The notes under the pieces were generated by a model, which was given only the letters and a program-made list of their open reading frames with translations, ran no database searches and was not told where the DNA came from. Below are positions 52,707-61,521 of a DNA stretch of 64,000 nt, piece after piece; position 1 is the stretch's first letter; every line of letters begins with the position of its first letter. The stretch spans positions 107,540 to 171,539 of the forward strand of contig JAEUKI010000071.1 in assembly GCA_016793325.1 (NCBI GenBank), in the 5' to 3' direction. A program made the translations under genes and the position numbers. Source of the DNA: Myxococcales bacterium. Its GTDB lineage: Bacteria; Myxococcota_A; Polyangia; Polyangiales; Ga0077539.

Positions 52707-54083
52707 ATGGAAAGTCTGTTGGTTCGGTGTGGAGCTCTACTCTGTGGTTCGTTGGCGCTCGTCGCATGTGGTCCGGACGAGCCGACGGGCTCGATGCGCG
52801 ATGGCTCGTTAGCGCACGACGTTGTCGCATCAGACGCGGCTCGGGCGGACCGCGAAGAGGTGGTCGACGCGATGGTCGCGAACGACAGCGGGTCGGAGGC
52901 GAACGACAGCGGTGTCGCCCAGGACACGGGAAGCGAGCCCGCGGACGTTCGCTGGTTCGAGGGCGAGTATCGACGGATCGGCGGGTATTTGCTGACGCGC
53001 TCGGAGCCGTACTCGTCGTTTCGCGCATGGACCGAGAGCGATGGTCGCCGACGGGTCCAAGTGCGAACGCCGTACGGAACGACGACCGACGGAACGTGGC
53101 GTCCGCTCCATCGCCGCGCAGTCGAGGTGCGCTTCTCCGACGGCTCGATGCTCGTGGTCGACGAGAGCTCGATGCGGGCGAGCTGCAGCTTGCTTCGCTA
53201 TCAGTCGCAGCTGTGGATGCGATGGGGCGCGCAGCCGTCGGTGGAGTGTCCGTTTGTTCGTACGCTGAGCGACCGCGAGTGCTCTCTTGCCGGACGTTCG
53301 ATCACTTGGAACATGCGCGGTCCAGGCAACGGGACGACGTATCAAGTCGTCCTTCGCGAGTCCGGCGCTGGGTTCTACCAGCGCGTCGTCGATCGACTCG
53401 ACTGCAGCATCGGTGACTGCATCTACTTGCCGGTCGCCGACGCCACTGAGTACTTCGAGTGGAGGATCGAGGACGATCGCTTGGCGGGGATCGGCTTGTT
53501 TCTTCCGGAGATCACACAGAGCAGCGTGTCGGCGCTGCCGATGTGTCGCCGCGGTCAGGTCTACGGTACGCCGACCAACCTCAACGGTGAGCGCTGCGGC
53601 GACGGCGTGTGTCGCGGGCTCGAGTGGAGCGGCGATTGTCCGCAAGACTGCGGATACCAATCTGGGAAACACTGTCCGGTCGGGTCGCGCTGCGAGCGAA
53701 CCGACGAAGTCTGCGCGGCCAACGGCTCGACAACCACGGACGGAACGTGCCGCCCGACGTGCACCATCGGTAGCGAGCATTGCGCGAGCGCGTGCTGCGG
53801 CTCGTATACGGGGTCCAGTCCGTATGCTTGCTTTCCCGCGACGGCGTGCGGCAGCGATGCGCCGACCTGCAAGGGGTTCGATCAAACGTGTACAGAAAGC
53901 GACGAGTGCTGCATCGTTGGCGGGCGCGCTTCGGTGTGTGTCTTGGGGTTGAACGAGAGCAATCCGAGCGAAGGTCGCTGCCGTCCCGCGTGCTTTCGCG
54001 ACACGGACTGCGGCGTCGGGATGACCTGCTCGTGTCCGCTTCGAAACGGGCAGCGCACCTGCAGCCGAACGCGCGGGTGCTGA
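52707..54083 (+). CDS. Cys-rich lipoprotein
   Basis: 458 residues with a near-perfect Shine-Dalgarno (AAGGAGG, 5 nt before the ATG). Lipobox at LVACG. A stalk of Asp/Ser/Glu-rich repeats (DSGSEANDSGVAQDTGSE) connects to a beta-rich region (RVQVRTPYGTTTDGTWRPL), then Cys-rich modules (CGDGVCRGLEWSGDCPQDCG, CFRDTDCGVGMTCSC). The last modules resemble small disulfide-knotted domains of secreted proteins. Role unknown. Its stop is 4 nt from the convergent stop of the next gene. Confidence 0.75.
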   Translation: MESLLVRCGALLCGSLALVACGPDEPTGSMRDGSLAHDVVASDAARADREEVVDAMVANDSGSEANDSGVAQDTGSEPADVRWFEGEYRRIGGYLLTRSEPYSSFRAWTESDGRRRVQVRTPYGTTTDGTWRPLHRRAVEVRFSDGSMLVVDESSMRASCSLLRYQSQLWMRWGAQPSVECPFVRTLSDRECSLAGRSITWNMRGPGNGTTYQVVLRESGAGFYQRVVDRLDCSIGDCIYLPVADATEYFEWRIEDDRLAGIGLFLPEITQSSVSALPMCRRGQVYGTPTNLNGERCGDGVCRGLEWSGDCPQDCGYQSGKHCPVGSRCERTDEVCAANGSTTTDGTCRPTCTIGSEHCASACCGSYTGSSPYACFPATACGSDAPTCKGFDQTCTESDECCIVGGRASVCVLGLNESNPSEGRCRPACFRDTDCGVGMTCSCPLRNGQRTCSRTRGC

Positions 54084-54087
54084 GCGC

Positions 54088-56388
54088 TCACCGCATCGCG
54101 CGGAGCATCTGTCGCAGCTCGTCGATCGCGCGATCGCGGCGAGCCTGGGTCCAACGCAGGTCGAACGGGGGCGCGCCCCGGACCTTCGCTCGATTGGCGA
54201 TGAAATCAGTGACCGAGTCCATCATGCGAAGCGTCGCGTCGCGCCCTGGCTCGCTGAAGTCTGGCCCGTCGGGCGGGCCGCTCGCGCGAAAGGTGTGGTG
54301 ACCGCGGGCGTTGAGGTACTCGATCTCGCGCGAGCCGCGCTCGAACCAGATGATCGCCGAAGGTCGGGTGTCCTCGAGGAGCCCGAGCGTCGATTCGCGG
54401 ATGAGCCTCGATCGAAGCGTGTTTTCGCTGACGATCGAGAGAGCGGTCACCGAGTGAACCGTGGCGATCGTCCCGCGCTCGTCGGTGCGAATTCGGTGCG
54501 CGTTGACCTGGCTCGCGAACCGCGCGAGCGCTTCGAATACCGGTGTCGCTTCGGCGCGATCGGCGATCGCCGCCCACGCTTCGCCGATGGCGCCGAGCTC
54601 TCCGTCGCGAAAATGGAGCTCGCGTATGCGTCGGGCCATGTCCGCGGCGATCGCGCGATCGCCGAGCGCGGCGAGGGCGACAGAGACCCACGACGCGCAC
54701 GCAGGGGCGATCTCGTCCGGGACTCGCTCGCGAAATCGCGCGATCGTCTCGCGGAGCAACGGCTCGGTCGCCGGCGCGTCGAGCAGATAGAGCAGCTGCG
54801 TGTACGCGCAGCGCTGCAGCTCGCTGTCGAACGCGCGCTGGCTCCGGTCGCTGATCGGCGGCAACGAAGCTACGCGAGCGCGAAGCGCGTTGAAGAGCGC
54901 AGCGCGCTGCGGCGGCGTGAGCTGCGGGCGCTGCGGTGAGTTCGCCGACGTCGAGGCGATCGGGTCGTAGACGTTGGGAGGCCGCGGAGAGAGGTAGAGG
55001 CGCGAGGACGGCGCGCTCGGGTCGCGCGCGGCGAAGAGCCACGCCACGGATCGAATCTGTCGTTCGAAATTGGCAGACGAATCCGAGGCGCCCGCGAGCG
55101 CGCGCTCGTACGGCGAGAGCGTCGCGATCTGATCCCAACGCAGCCGCATCGTGTTCGCGCGCGCGGCGGGGCGAGAGTCACTGGCGTCCTCGTCGAACGA
55201 ATCCCAGCCGAACTCGCCCGGCGCCATCCCGCTCGTTTCGGCGATGAGAAAATCCAGGAACCGTCGGACGGTGAACACCTCGCGCGCGAAGGGGTAGCTT
55301 CGCGCGCGAACGGTGCGCGTCACGCGGCGGTCGTTTTCGAACGCGTTGATGAGCGCGGGGGTGGCGCTCGTTCCGCGGGCGATGATCGCGCGAACGATCG
55401 GGTCGCGCTGGAGGTCGAGCGGCTCGTCGAACGCCACGTCGAGCCGCGTTCGATCGAGCTGTTCGATGAGCTGTTCGACGGTCGCCGCAGGCGCTCGCGA
55501 AGGGTCGATCGACGCGCTCGCTGTCGCGGTCGTTCGCCGTCGCGCCTCTTCGATCATCGCAGGGACGTCCCGCAAGAACTCGGTCGACCGCTCTTGCTGC
55601 ATCCGTGGAACGCCGCCTTCGAACGACGTCGTCGCGACGACGGACCCTCCGTGCTCTTCGATGTACAGCCGCGCGCAGTCGAGCCGCTCGAGCATGCGCA
55701 GCGCGAGCGCGTCGCGGCCGAATCGATGGGCCATGACGGCTCCGTCGAAGTAGGTCTCGGCGAACTCGAGCAGCGCAGAGCGCTCGCGACCGGCGCTGAA
55801 ATACCTGGGCGCCGCGCGCCACTGGGCGTTGGCGGCCGCCGTGTGTCCGGCGCGGGCGAGCAGCGCCGCCGCGAGCAGATTCGGCCGGACGCGTCCGCGG
55901 GCCCTCGCGGTGCGCGCGCCGTCCCAATGCTCCGAGGCGCGTTCGCGGAGGGTGAGCTCCGAGGGACGCGCATCGCCGCGCGTGGTGAGCAGGTCTCCGC
56001 GGATCGTGAGCATCACGCCGTCGCCGACGATCCATCCCTGCACGTCGTCATTGCGCTCGTCGCCGAAGAGCGTCCCGATGTTCGCCGGCGCGCTCACGAA
56101 CTGCCCCGTGGGAACCGGGAGCCCCAACGCAACCAGGATGCCCGTGGCTCGCGCGAGCTCGGTGTCGAGCTGGGCGGGGGCGCTCCACGCGGGAAGGGGG
56201 CCCGTCGCGCAGCTCGTGGCGGGGCGCGGCAACGGACGGTCGATGATCTGCGAGGGATCGTGCGTAGGCGCTGGAATCGCCGCGGCCATCGCGCCCATCG
56301 GCTTGATCGATCGCGTCGTCGCGTCGTTGGACGCCGTCGCGCACGCCGTCGACGTGAGCACCAAGAGCAGAGTCGTCGATCGAGACAC
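54088..56388 (-). CDS. Large lipoprotein of unknown function
   Basis: 766 residues. GTG 56388 is chosen because GGAGG (complement of 56395-56399) lies 6 nt upstream. The signal peptide ends SRSTTLLLVLTSTAC, giving a lipid-anchored protein. The body is rich in helices with repeated Ala/Arg patterns (TAAANAQWRAAPRYFSAGRERSAL, LALRMLERLDC) that look HEAT- or TPR-like. It is otherwise novel. An in-frame ATG lies just upstream at 56403, inside which the Shine-Dalgarno sits. Confidence 0.7.
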   Translation of the reverse strand: MSRSTTLLLVLTSTACATASNDATTRSIKPMGAMAAAIPAPTHDPSQIIDRPLPRPATSCATGPLPAWSAPAQLDTELARATGILVALGLPVPTGQFVSAPANIGTLFGDERNDDVQGWIVGDGVMLTIRGDLLTTRGDARPSELTLRERASEHWDGARTARARGRVRPNLLAAALLARAGHTAAANAQWRAAPRYFSAGRERSALLEFAETYFDGAVMAHRFGRDALALRMLERLDCARLYIEEHGGSVVATTSFEGGVPRMQQERSTEFLRDVPAMIEEARRRTTATASASIDPSRAPAATVEQLIEQLDRTRLDVAFDEPLDLQRDPIVRAIIARGTSATPALINAFENDRRVTRTVRARSYPFAREVFTVRRFLDFLIAETSGMAPGEFGWDSFDEDASDSRPAARANTMRLRWDQIATLSPYERALAGASDSSANFERQIRSVAWLFAARDPSAPSSRLYLSPRPPNVYDPIASTSANSPQRPQLTPPQRAALFNALRARVASLPPISDRSQRAFDSELQRCAYTQLLYLLDAPATEPLLRETIARFRERVPDEIAPACASWVSVALAALGDRAIAADMARRIRELHFRDGELGAIGEAWAAIADRAEATPVFEALARFASQVNAHRIRTDERGTIATVHSVTALSIVSENTLRSRLIRESTLGLLEDTRPSAIIWFERGSREIEYLNARGHHTFRASGPPDGPDFSEPGRDATLRMMDSVTDFIANRAKVRGAPPFDLRWTQARRDRAIDELRQMLRAMR

Positions 56389-56618
56389 GCGGATCCTCCC
56401 CATGACTTGTGTAGGTTTCGGCAGCGAATTTCCGCTAGCGCGTAAACGATAGCAAGCGCTCGTCTCGCTCGGGGCCGCCCTCCGTGACACGCGTCTGTGG
56501 TTTGCCGGGACGCTCCACGACGACGAGACCGCGGTCGCGCACGGACGCGCGCCGCTTATTTTCGCGTTGCTGTCAGAGCTCGCGCGGCTCTCGATGTCTC
56601 GGCACACTTGGTGCGCCC

Positions 56619-58394
56619 ATGAAGACAAAGCTCTCTGTACGCCTTGCGGTGGCTTCGTTCTCGCTTGTTGCTGCGGGGTGCTCGACCAACCCGCCTCCTT
56701 CGGACAGCGGGCAGGACGCGCGAACGACGCTCGATTCAATGGGTCAAGAATCGAGTGTCCCCGATTCGAGCGCCATGGATGCGCCTGCGGTGGACGCGGT
56801 GGAGGTCGATTCGGGCGTGGGCGATCCGGACACGGGCGTGGGGACGGACACGGGCGTCGACGCTCGTATGGCGATGGACACGGGCGTCGTCGGTGACACG
56901 GGCGTGCGGGTCGACTCGGGGATCGTCGACGCGACAGGGCCAACGGACAGCGGATCGCCAAGCGGATCGCGGGTCGTCGTGACGCTCACGCGAGGCGCTG
57001 GCGTGACGGGAACGCAGCGAGTCAACGTGGGGGTTCCTGTGGCGCAAGGGGCGACGACCGCGGCGACGGCGGTGGCGGTGCTCGTCGCGGGAGCCCCTGT
57101 CGCGACGGCGTCCCGCGTGCTGGCGACGTATCGCGACGGGAGCCCTCGGAGCTTTCAAGTGCAGTTCGACGCGCCTGCGAGCGCGACGAGCGCCGAGATC
57201 GTCTTCGGGATGAGCGCGCCTGCGCTCGCGCTCGTCGGGGTCGACACGCTCTTGCAGAACGAGGCGCTCGGGCCGGACACCGCGCGGACGCCGCGGGTGT
57301 GGGCGACGCTCCCGGCGACGTGGCTCGTCGCGAGCAAATTCGGCGGAAATCTCGTCGTCGCCACGGACCTCACCGCCGCGCCGCTCGACGTGTGGCGCCG
57401 TCGCTGCGACTACAGCGCGTACTCGAGCGCGACGTTCGCCGCGCAAATCGGGACGGCGGGCTCGTGGCTCTACGACCGACCGACGGCGCTCTACCGCGGC
57501 TACGCCTCGACCGGAACGCTCTCGGTCCTTCAGTCCGCCTACCGCGAAGCCGACGTGTACCGGCAGCGCATCCTCGCGAGCTCGACGGTGCCCCCGAGCT
57601 CGGACCTCAAGTACAACTACACGCAGAACCTCGCGCTTCACTACCTGCTCACGGGGGACGATCGCTTTCGCGAAGCCGCGGAGACCGTCGCGGGCCGAAG
57701 CACGATCAGCGGCTACACGGGCGCGTACAGCACGTCGTTTTGGACCGAGCGCCACGCGGGGTTCGGCCTGCTCGCGAACGTGTTTGCCGCGCGCGTGAGC
57801 GACGATCGCGCCGCAGAGTTTCGCATGCGCGCGCAGACGATCGTGACGAACCTCATCGCGATTCAGAACCGCGCGCTCAACCTCGCGAGCGCGCCGATGA
57901 ACAAACAGCTCGACGCGATGCACCGGTGCTTCGGGCACACGCCGGCGGCGCACGACATCTCCGAGTACGTCGACCTCGACATGCCCACCGCTGCGACGCT
58001 CGTGTGCAGCCCGTGGATGAGCGCGATCACCGCGGACGCGCTCGAGGCGTTCGCCGACGACGCGGACGCGACGAATCGCGCGGCGGCGCTCGACTCGATC
58101 GTTCGACTGGGCCGTCGCCTCGCCGCCGTGGACAACCGCGGAACCAACGGACGTCCCCACTATCTCTTGGGCCTCGACGGCGCCAACGCGCCCGACGGCT
58201 TCGACGAGCACTGGGGCGAGGTCGCGTACGTCGCGTCCATGGCGTGGCACTACTCGGGCCGCACCGACGCCGCGCTGCGCACCAACGCGATGCACTACGT
58301 CAACGGCTTCAACACCCGCGGGGCGATCGGCCAGCTGCGCAGCTTCAACTGGCAGTGCCGCAGCGCGATCGCGACGCCGTTCTATCTGCGCTGA
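56619..58394 (+). CDS. Lipoprotein with an alpha/alpha-barrel-like (six-hairpin glycosidase type) domain
   Basis: 591 residues. Lipobox LVAAGCS. A stalk of Asp/Thr/Gly units (DTGVGTDTGVDARM, DTGVVGDTGVRVDSG) covers residues 35-110, the same motif as in the lipoprotein at 42202. Beta-sandwich repeats (VVVTLTRGAGVTGTQRVNV) follow, then a large helical domain with LKYNYTQNLALHYLLTGDDRFREAAE, FWTERHAGFGLLANV and MHRCFGHTPAAHDISEYVD. This layout is typical of polysaccharide lyases or glycosidases of the alpha/alpha-toroid class. Substrate unknown. Confidence 0.65.
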   Translation: MKTKLSVRLAVASFSLVAAGCSTNPPPSDSGQDARTTLDSMGQESSVPDSSAMDAPAVDAVEVDSGVGDPDTGVGTDTGVDARMAMDTGVVGDTGVRVDSGIVDATGPTDSGSPSGSRVVVTLTRGAGVTGTQRVNVGVPVAQGATTAATAVAVLVAGAPVATASRVLATYRDGSPRSFQVQFDAPASATSAEIVFGMSAPALALVGVDTLLQNEALGPDTARTPRVWATLPATWLVASKFGGNLVVATDLTAAPLDVWRRRCDYSAYSSATFAAQIGTAGSWLYDRPTALYRGYASTGTLSVLQSAYREADVYRQRILASSTVPPSSDLKYNYTQNLALHYLLTGDDRFREAAETVAGRSTISGYTGAYSTSFWTERHAGFGLLANVFAARVSDDRAAEFRMRAQTIVTNLIAIQNRALNLASAPMNKQLDAMHRCFGHTPAAHDISEYVDLDMPTAATLVCSPWMSAITADALEAFADDADATNRAAALDSIVRLGRRLAAVDNRGTNGRPHYLLGLDGANAPDGFDEHWGEVAYVASMAWHYSGRTDAALRTNAMHYVNGFNTRGAIGQLRSFNWQCRSAIATPFYLR

Positions 58395-59354
58395 TCAGCG
58401 CCCTTCGCGCTCGAAGAGCTCGTTGAAGAGGGCGCGCTCTTCGTCGCACGGCTCGACCGTGGCGCGGCCGTCGCTCACGTGGCGCACGGCGGCGTCGAGC
58501 GCGTCGCGGTCACGCAGGATGCGACGGTGACCGAGGCCGCGGGTCGCGACGAGCTTCGCGCCGCGCCACTCGCGGACGAGCGCTTCGCCCGCCGCGAGCG
58601 AGACGTCCTTGTCGTCCTCGTCGTGCACGACGAGCAGGGGCTCTGTGCGGTTGCGCGCGGCGCGGAGCATCTCGAGCTCGGACAGGGCGATTCCGTAGCG
58701 GTCCTCGACGCGCCTCGCCATCGATTGCCGCACTTCTTCGGGCACGCCGACGGTGCGCGCGAAGTACTCGGTGAAGCGCTTGGGGCTCAGGGGAGGCGCG
58801 TAGAAGACGAGCTTCGGCTGCGAGGGGAGCGGGACGCGCCCGAGGACGAACGTGCTCGCGACGCAGCCCACCGAGTGCGCGACGATCGCGTGCGGCGCGC
58901 CGAAGTGGTCGATCACCGAGCGAAGCGCCTGCGCGATCTCGATCACCGACGAGCGGTCTCCGTCGGCGTCGCCGTGCCCTGGCGCGTCGAAGGCGACGAC
59001 GCGATACCCCGCGCGAACGAGGGGCTCGACGTGGGCGCCGAGCTGGCTGCCGCGCCCTTCCCAGCCGTGCACGAGCAGGACGAGGGGGCCTTCGCCGAAG
59101 CTCCACGCGGGGAGCGTCGCTCCTGCGTGCGCGACGGATGCGCGCGTGGCTCGCTCGAGGATCGCGCGCTCCCACTGCGGGCGGCGGTGCCGACGCGGAC
59201 GGCGAAAGAGGCTCTCTGCGGCGATCGTCGCGAGCGAGTGCGACGTCGCCGAGAGCGCGCGAAACCCGAGGCGAACGCCCTCGAGCGCGACTTTTTGGGC
59301 GAAGGCATCGAAACGAACGGTCGTGCTATTTGAAGCCGTGGCAGTTGCGGACAT
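58395..59354 (-). CDS. Alpha/beta hydrolase
   Basis: 319 residues; ATG 59354 with GGAGGAGAT close upstream. Catalytic features are the oxyanion HGWEG stretch (LLVHGWEGRGSQLG), nucleophile elbow AHSVG (Ser), the acid in VVHDEDD, and His in GLGHRR. This is the canonical alpha/beta-hydrolase triad. It was probably a cytoplasmic esterase or lipase-type enzyme. It lies 25 nt downstream of the TetR gene on the same strand, so the two form an operon and the repressor's ligand may be its substrate. Confidence 0.85.
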   Translation of the reverse strand: MSATATASNSTTVRFDAFAQKVALEGVRLGFRALSATSHSLATIAAESLFRRPRRHRRPQWERAILERATRASVAHAGATLPAWSFGEGPLVLLVHGWEGRGSQLGAHVEPLVRAGYRVVAFDAPGHGDADGDRSSVIEIAQALRSVIDHFGAPHAIVAHSVGCVASTFVLGRVPLPSQPKLVFYAPPLSPKRFTEYFARTVGVPEEVRQSMARRVEDRYGIALSELEMLRAARNRTEPLLVVHDEDDKDVSLAAGEALVREWRGAKLVATRGLGHRRILRDRDALDAAVRHVSDGRATVEPCDEERALFNELFEREGR

Positions 59355-59379
59355 GGTGATCTCCTCCATCGGTCAGCGG

Positions 59380-60015
59380 TCAGTGATGCTTGGCGGAGGG
59401 ACGGGCCGAGGGCCGCGTCTCCGTCGAAATCGTGGCGTCGCGCAGGAGCCTGTCGAACGCGGCGCGCGCGCGCTTCTCCGACGCGCGGTCGCGAAAGAGC
59501 CGCGCGAGCGTGTGGTATCCGTGCGCGATCGCGTAGAGCTCGAAGGCGAACTGATCGCAGTCGAGGTCCGGGCGAAAGTGCCCTTCGTCGACGGCGATCT
59601 TGGCGGCGCCCGAGAGCACGCCGAGCCAGTCTTTCTCCGAGCTGACGAGCCGATCGCGCGTGGGGCCGGGGCGGTCGTCGAGCTCGACCGTGGCCGCCAT
59701 GAAGATGCAGCCGCCGGGCATGAAGTCCGCCCGCGCCCACGCGAGCCACCGCTCGAAGAGCGCCCTCACGCGGGGCAGGCCGCGCTTCTCTTTGAGCGCT
59801 GGCGACACGACGAGCGACACGAAGCGGTCGACGGCCTCGTCGAGGATCGCGATCTGCAGCTCTTCTTTCGAGCCAAAGTGCGCGAACAGCCCGCTCTTCG
59901 AGCGCCCCGTCCGCTCGGCGAGCGCGCCGATCGTGACCCCTTCGAGGCCGACTTCGCTCGCCATCGCCAGGGCCGAAGCCACGATCTCTTTGCGGGAGTC
60001 TTCGCCTTTGCTCAC
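59380..60015 (-). CDS. TetR-family transcriptional repressor
   Basis: 211 residues from GTG 60015. The N-terminal HTH is clear: EIVASALAMASEVGLEGVTIGALAERTGRSKSGLFAHFGSKEE (cited as the region of residues 8-50). A C-terminal ligand domain of helices follows (FMPGGCIFMAATVELDDRP). A TetR-type palindrome sits inside its own promoter (60024-60051), so autoregulation is very likely. The predicted start point lies only 1-3 nt before the GTG, a near-leaderless mRNA. An ORF extension to 60051 would overlap the promoter and is rejected. Confidence 0.85.
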   Translation of the reverse strand: MSKGEDSRKEIVASALAMASEVGLEGVTIGALAERTGRSKSGLFAHFGSKEELQIAILDEAVDRFVSLVVSPALKEKRGLPRVRALFERWLAWARADFMPGGCIFMAATVELDDRPGPTRDRLVSSEKDWLGVLSGAAKIAVDEGHFRPDLDCDQFAFELYAIAHGYHTLARLFRDRASEKRARAAFDRLLRDATISTETRPSARPSAKHH

Positions 60016-60023
60016 GGGCCCTG

Positions 60024-60051
60024 ACAATAGAACGATCGTTCGAAAAATCAA
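60024..60051 (-). promoter_or_regulatory. Promoter of the TetR-hydrolase operon with embedded palindromic operator
   Basis: On the minus strand TTGATT (60046-60051) and TATTGT (60024-60029) are spaced by 16 bp. The spacer contains the perfect 12-bp palindrome GAACGATCGTTC (60030-60041). Repressor binding there would block RNA polymerase. Confidence 0.6.
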
Positions 60052-60080
60052 GGCCCGCTCGGATTTGCTACGTTGCCCCT

Positions 60081-60875
60081 GTGAATCACCGCGCGATCGA
60101 CGAGCTCGTGGAGGCGAGCCAGTGCGACGTCTTCTGGCGACCTGCGGACCTGACCGTCGTCGAGCGCGAGGACGTGGTGTACCTCTCGTGTCCGCGGGAC
60201 GAGGCGTACCTGAACTCGGTGCACCGCGTTCGTTCGGAGGACGCGCGGGTCGAGGCGCTCGTTCGCGAGGTGAGCGAGGCGCACGCGAAGGTCACCTCGC
60301 GCTTCGCCGTCGCCGAGCCGAGCTGCTCCCCGACGCTCGAGCGGTCGCTCGCCGCCGCGGGGTACGTTCGAACCAACGAGCACTACGCGTACACGATCGC
60401 GGTGGGCGCGTACGAGCCTCGGCCCGCGCGCGGGATCTCGGTTCGCAGGGTCGAGACCGTCGAGGACCTCTACGCGTTTCGACGCGTGATGCACGAGGCG
60501 TTCGGGCGCACCTCGGCGAGCAGCCCGGCGATCGACGCGCACGAGCTCGCCCTGTGCACGGGGCCGTCGGCGCGCGTCGCGAGGTTGATCGCAGTCGACA
60601 TGAATACTGGGGCGGTCGTCGGCTGCGGCGGGAGCAACCTCTACCCGAAGCTCCGCTACGCCTCGCTGTGGGCTGGCGCGACGCTCCCGTCTGCGCGCGG
60701 GCGGGGCGCGTACTCGGCGCTGATGGCGGCGCGCGTCTCGCTCGCGAAGTCCGCCTCGATCGAACGCGTGGGGCTTTATGCGCGGCTCGCGACCTCCGCG
60801 CCCATCGTTGCAGCGCAGGGGTTCGCGCGCGCCGGTCGCATGACCTACTGGGAGCGGCCGCCCCTCGAGCGCTGA
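60081..60875 (+). CDS. GNAT-family N-acetyltransferase
   Basis: 264 residues, GTG start. The N-terminal domain (residues 1-115) is unlike common GNATs. The C-terminal half has the acetyl-CoA motif A (WAGATLPSARGRGAYSALM, with the R-G-R-G-A loop) followed by GFARAGRMTYWERP. The substrate may be an amine or peptide; unknown. It is divergent from the TetR gene, 65 nt away, sharing the upstream region with its palindromic operator. Confidence 0.8.
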   Translation: MNHRAIDELVEASQCDVFWRPADLTVVEREDVVYLSCPRDEAYLNSVHRVRSEDARVEALVREVSEAHAKVTSRFAVAEPSCSPTLERSLAAAGYVRTNEHYAYTIAVGAYEPRPARGISVRRVETVEDLYAFRRVMHEAFGRTSASSPAIDAHELALCTGPSARVARLIAVDMNTGAVVGCGGSNLYPKLRYASLWAGATLPSARGRGAYSALMAARVSLAKSASIERVGLYARLATSAPIVAAQGFARAGRMTYWERPPLER

Positions 60876-60964
60876 GCGAGGAATGCTCCGGCGGCCAGCG
60901 CTCGTTGAGTCCGTCGCGAACGGCGCGGTGTACGATCGGGCCACAACCAAGGGAGAAGCGAGCG

Positions 60965-61435
60965 ATGACCGAGCTGCATGTCTGCGATCACTGTGAGCGA
61001 CACATCCGTCGGACCGAGTCCCAGTGTCCGTTTTGTTCGGGGGTGGTGACGCCGTCGAGCGCGCGACCGACCGCTGCATCTGTGCTCTTCGCGGTCGCGG
61101 CGGCGGCGACGGTCGCTGCGTGCTACGGCGGCCCGCAGCGCAACATGCAGCAGCCCGCGCCCCAGCAGCAGCCCGCGCAACCGCCCGCGCAACCGCCGGC
61201 TGTTCCGAGCGCGACGCCCGACGCGACCTCGTCTCGCGCGCAGCCCGACTCGATCGGCGAGGCGAGGATGCTCGCGGATCGAACGCTGGTCCTCGAGCTC
61301 TCGGGCAGCGATCTTCGCGACTCCGTTGGCGCGGGAGAGTTTCGCTACCCCACGGTGCACCCGCAGTACGACGAGATCCTCGCGCACATCGGGCCCATCG
61401 AGCCCGGCCAGCGCCGCAACGTTCGGGCGTTTTGA
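60965..61435 (+). CDS. Zinc-ribbon membrane protein
   Basis: 156 residues; AGGGAG 11 nt before the ATG. An N-terminal zinc ribbon (CDHCERHIRRTESQCPFC) precedes one membrane helix with a lipobox-like end (ASVLFAVAAAATVAAC). A long Gln/Pro/Ala-rich linker and a short hydrophilic tail (DEILAHIGPIEPGQRRN) follow. It might be a small regulatory or assembly protein. It is followed by the sulfatase gene on the same strand after 86 nt. Confidence 0.7.
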   Translation: MTELHVCDHCERHIRRTESQCPFCSGVVTPSSARPTAASVLFAVAAAATVAACYGGPQRNMQQPAPQQQPAQPPAQPPAVPSATPDATSSRAQPDSIGEARMLADRTLVLELSGSDLRDSVGAGEFRYPTVHPQYDEILAHIGPIEPGQRRNVRAF

Positions 61436-61521
61436 CGGACCTGGAGCGTCGCTGCGCGGCCACGGTGCAGAAACGCTCCCTCGGGTCGTCGGGCGACGGC
61501 GGGTATACTCGTCGGCCCCGC

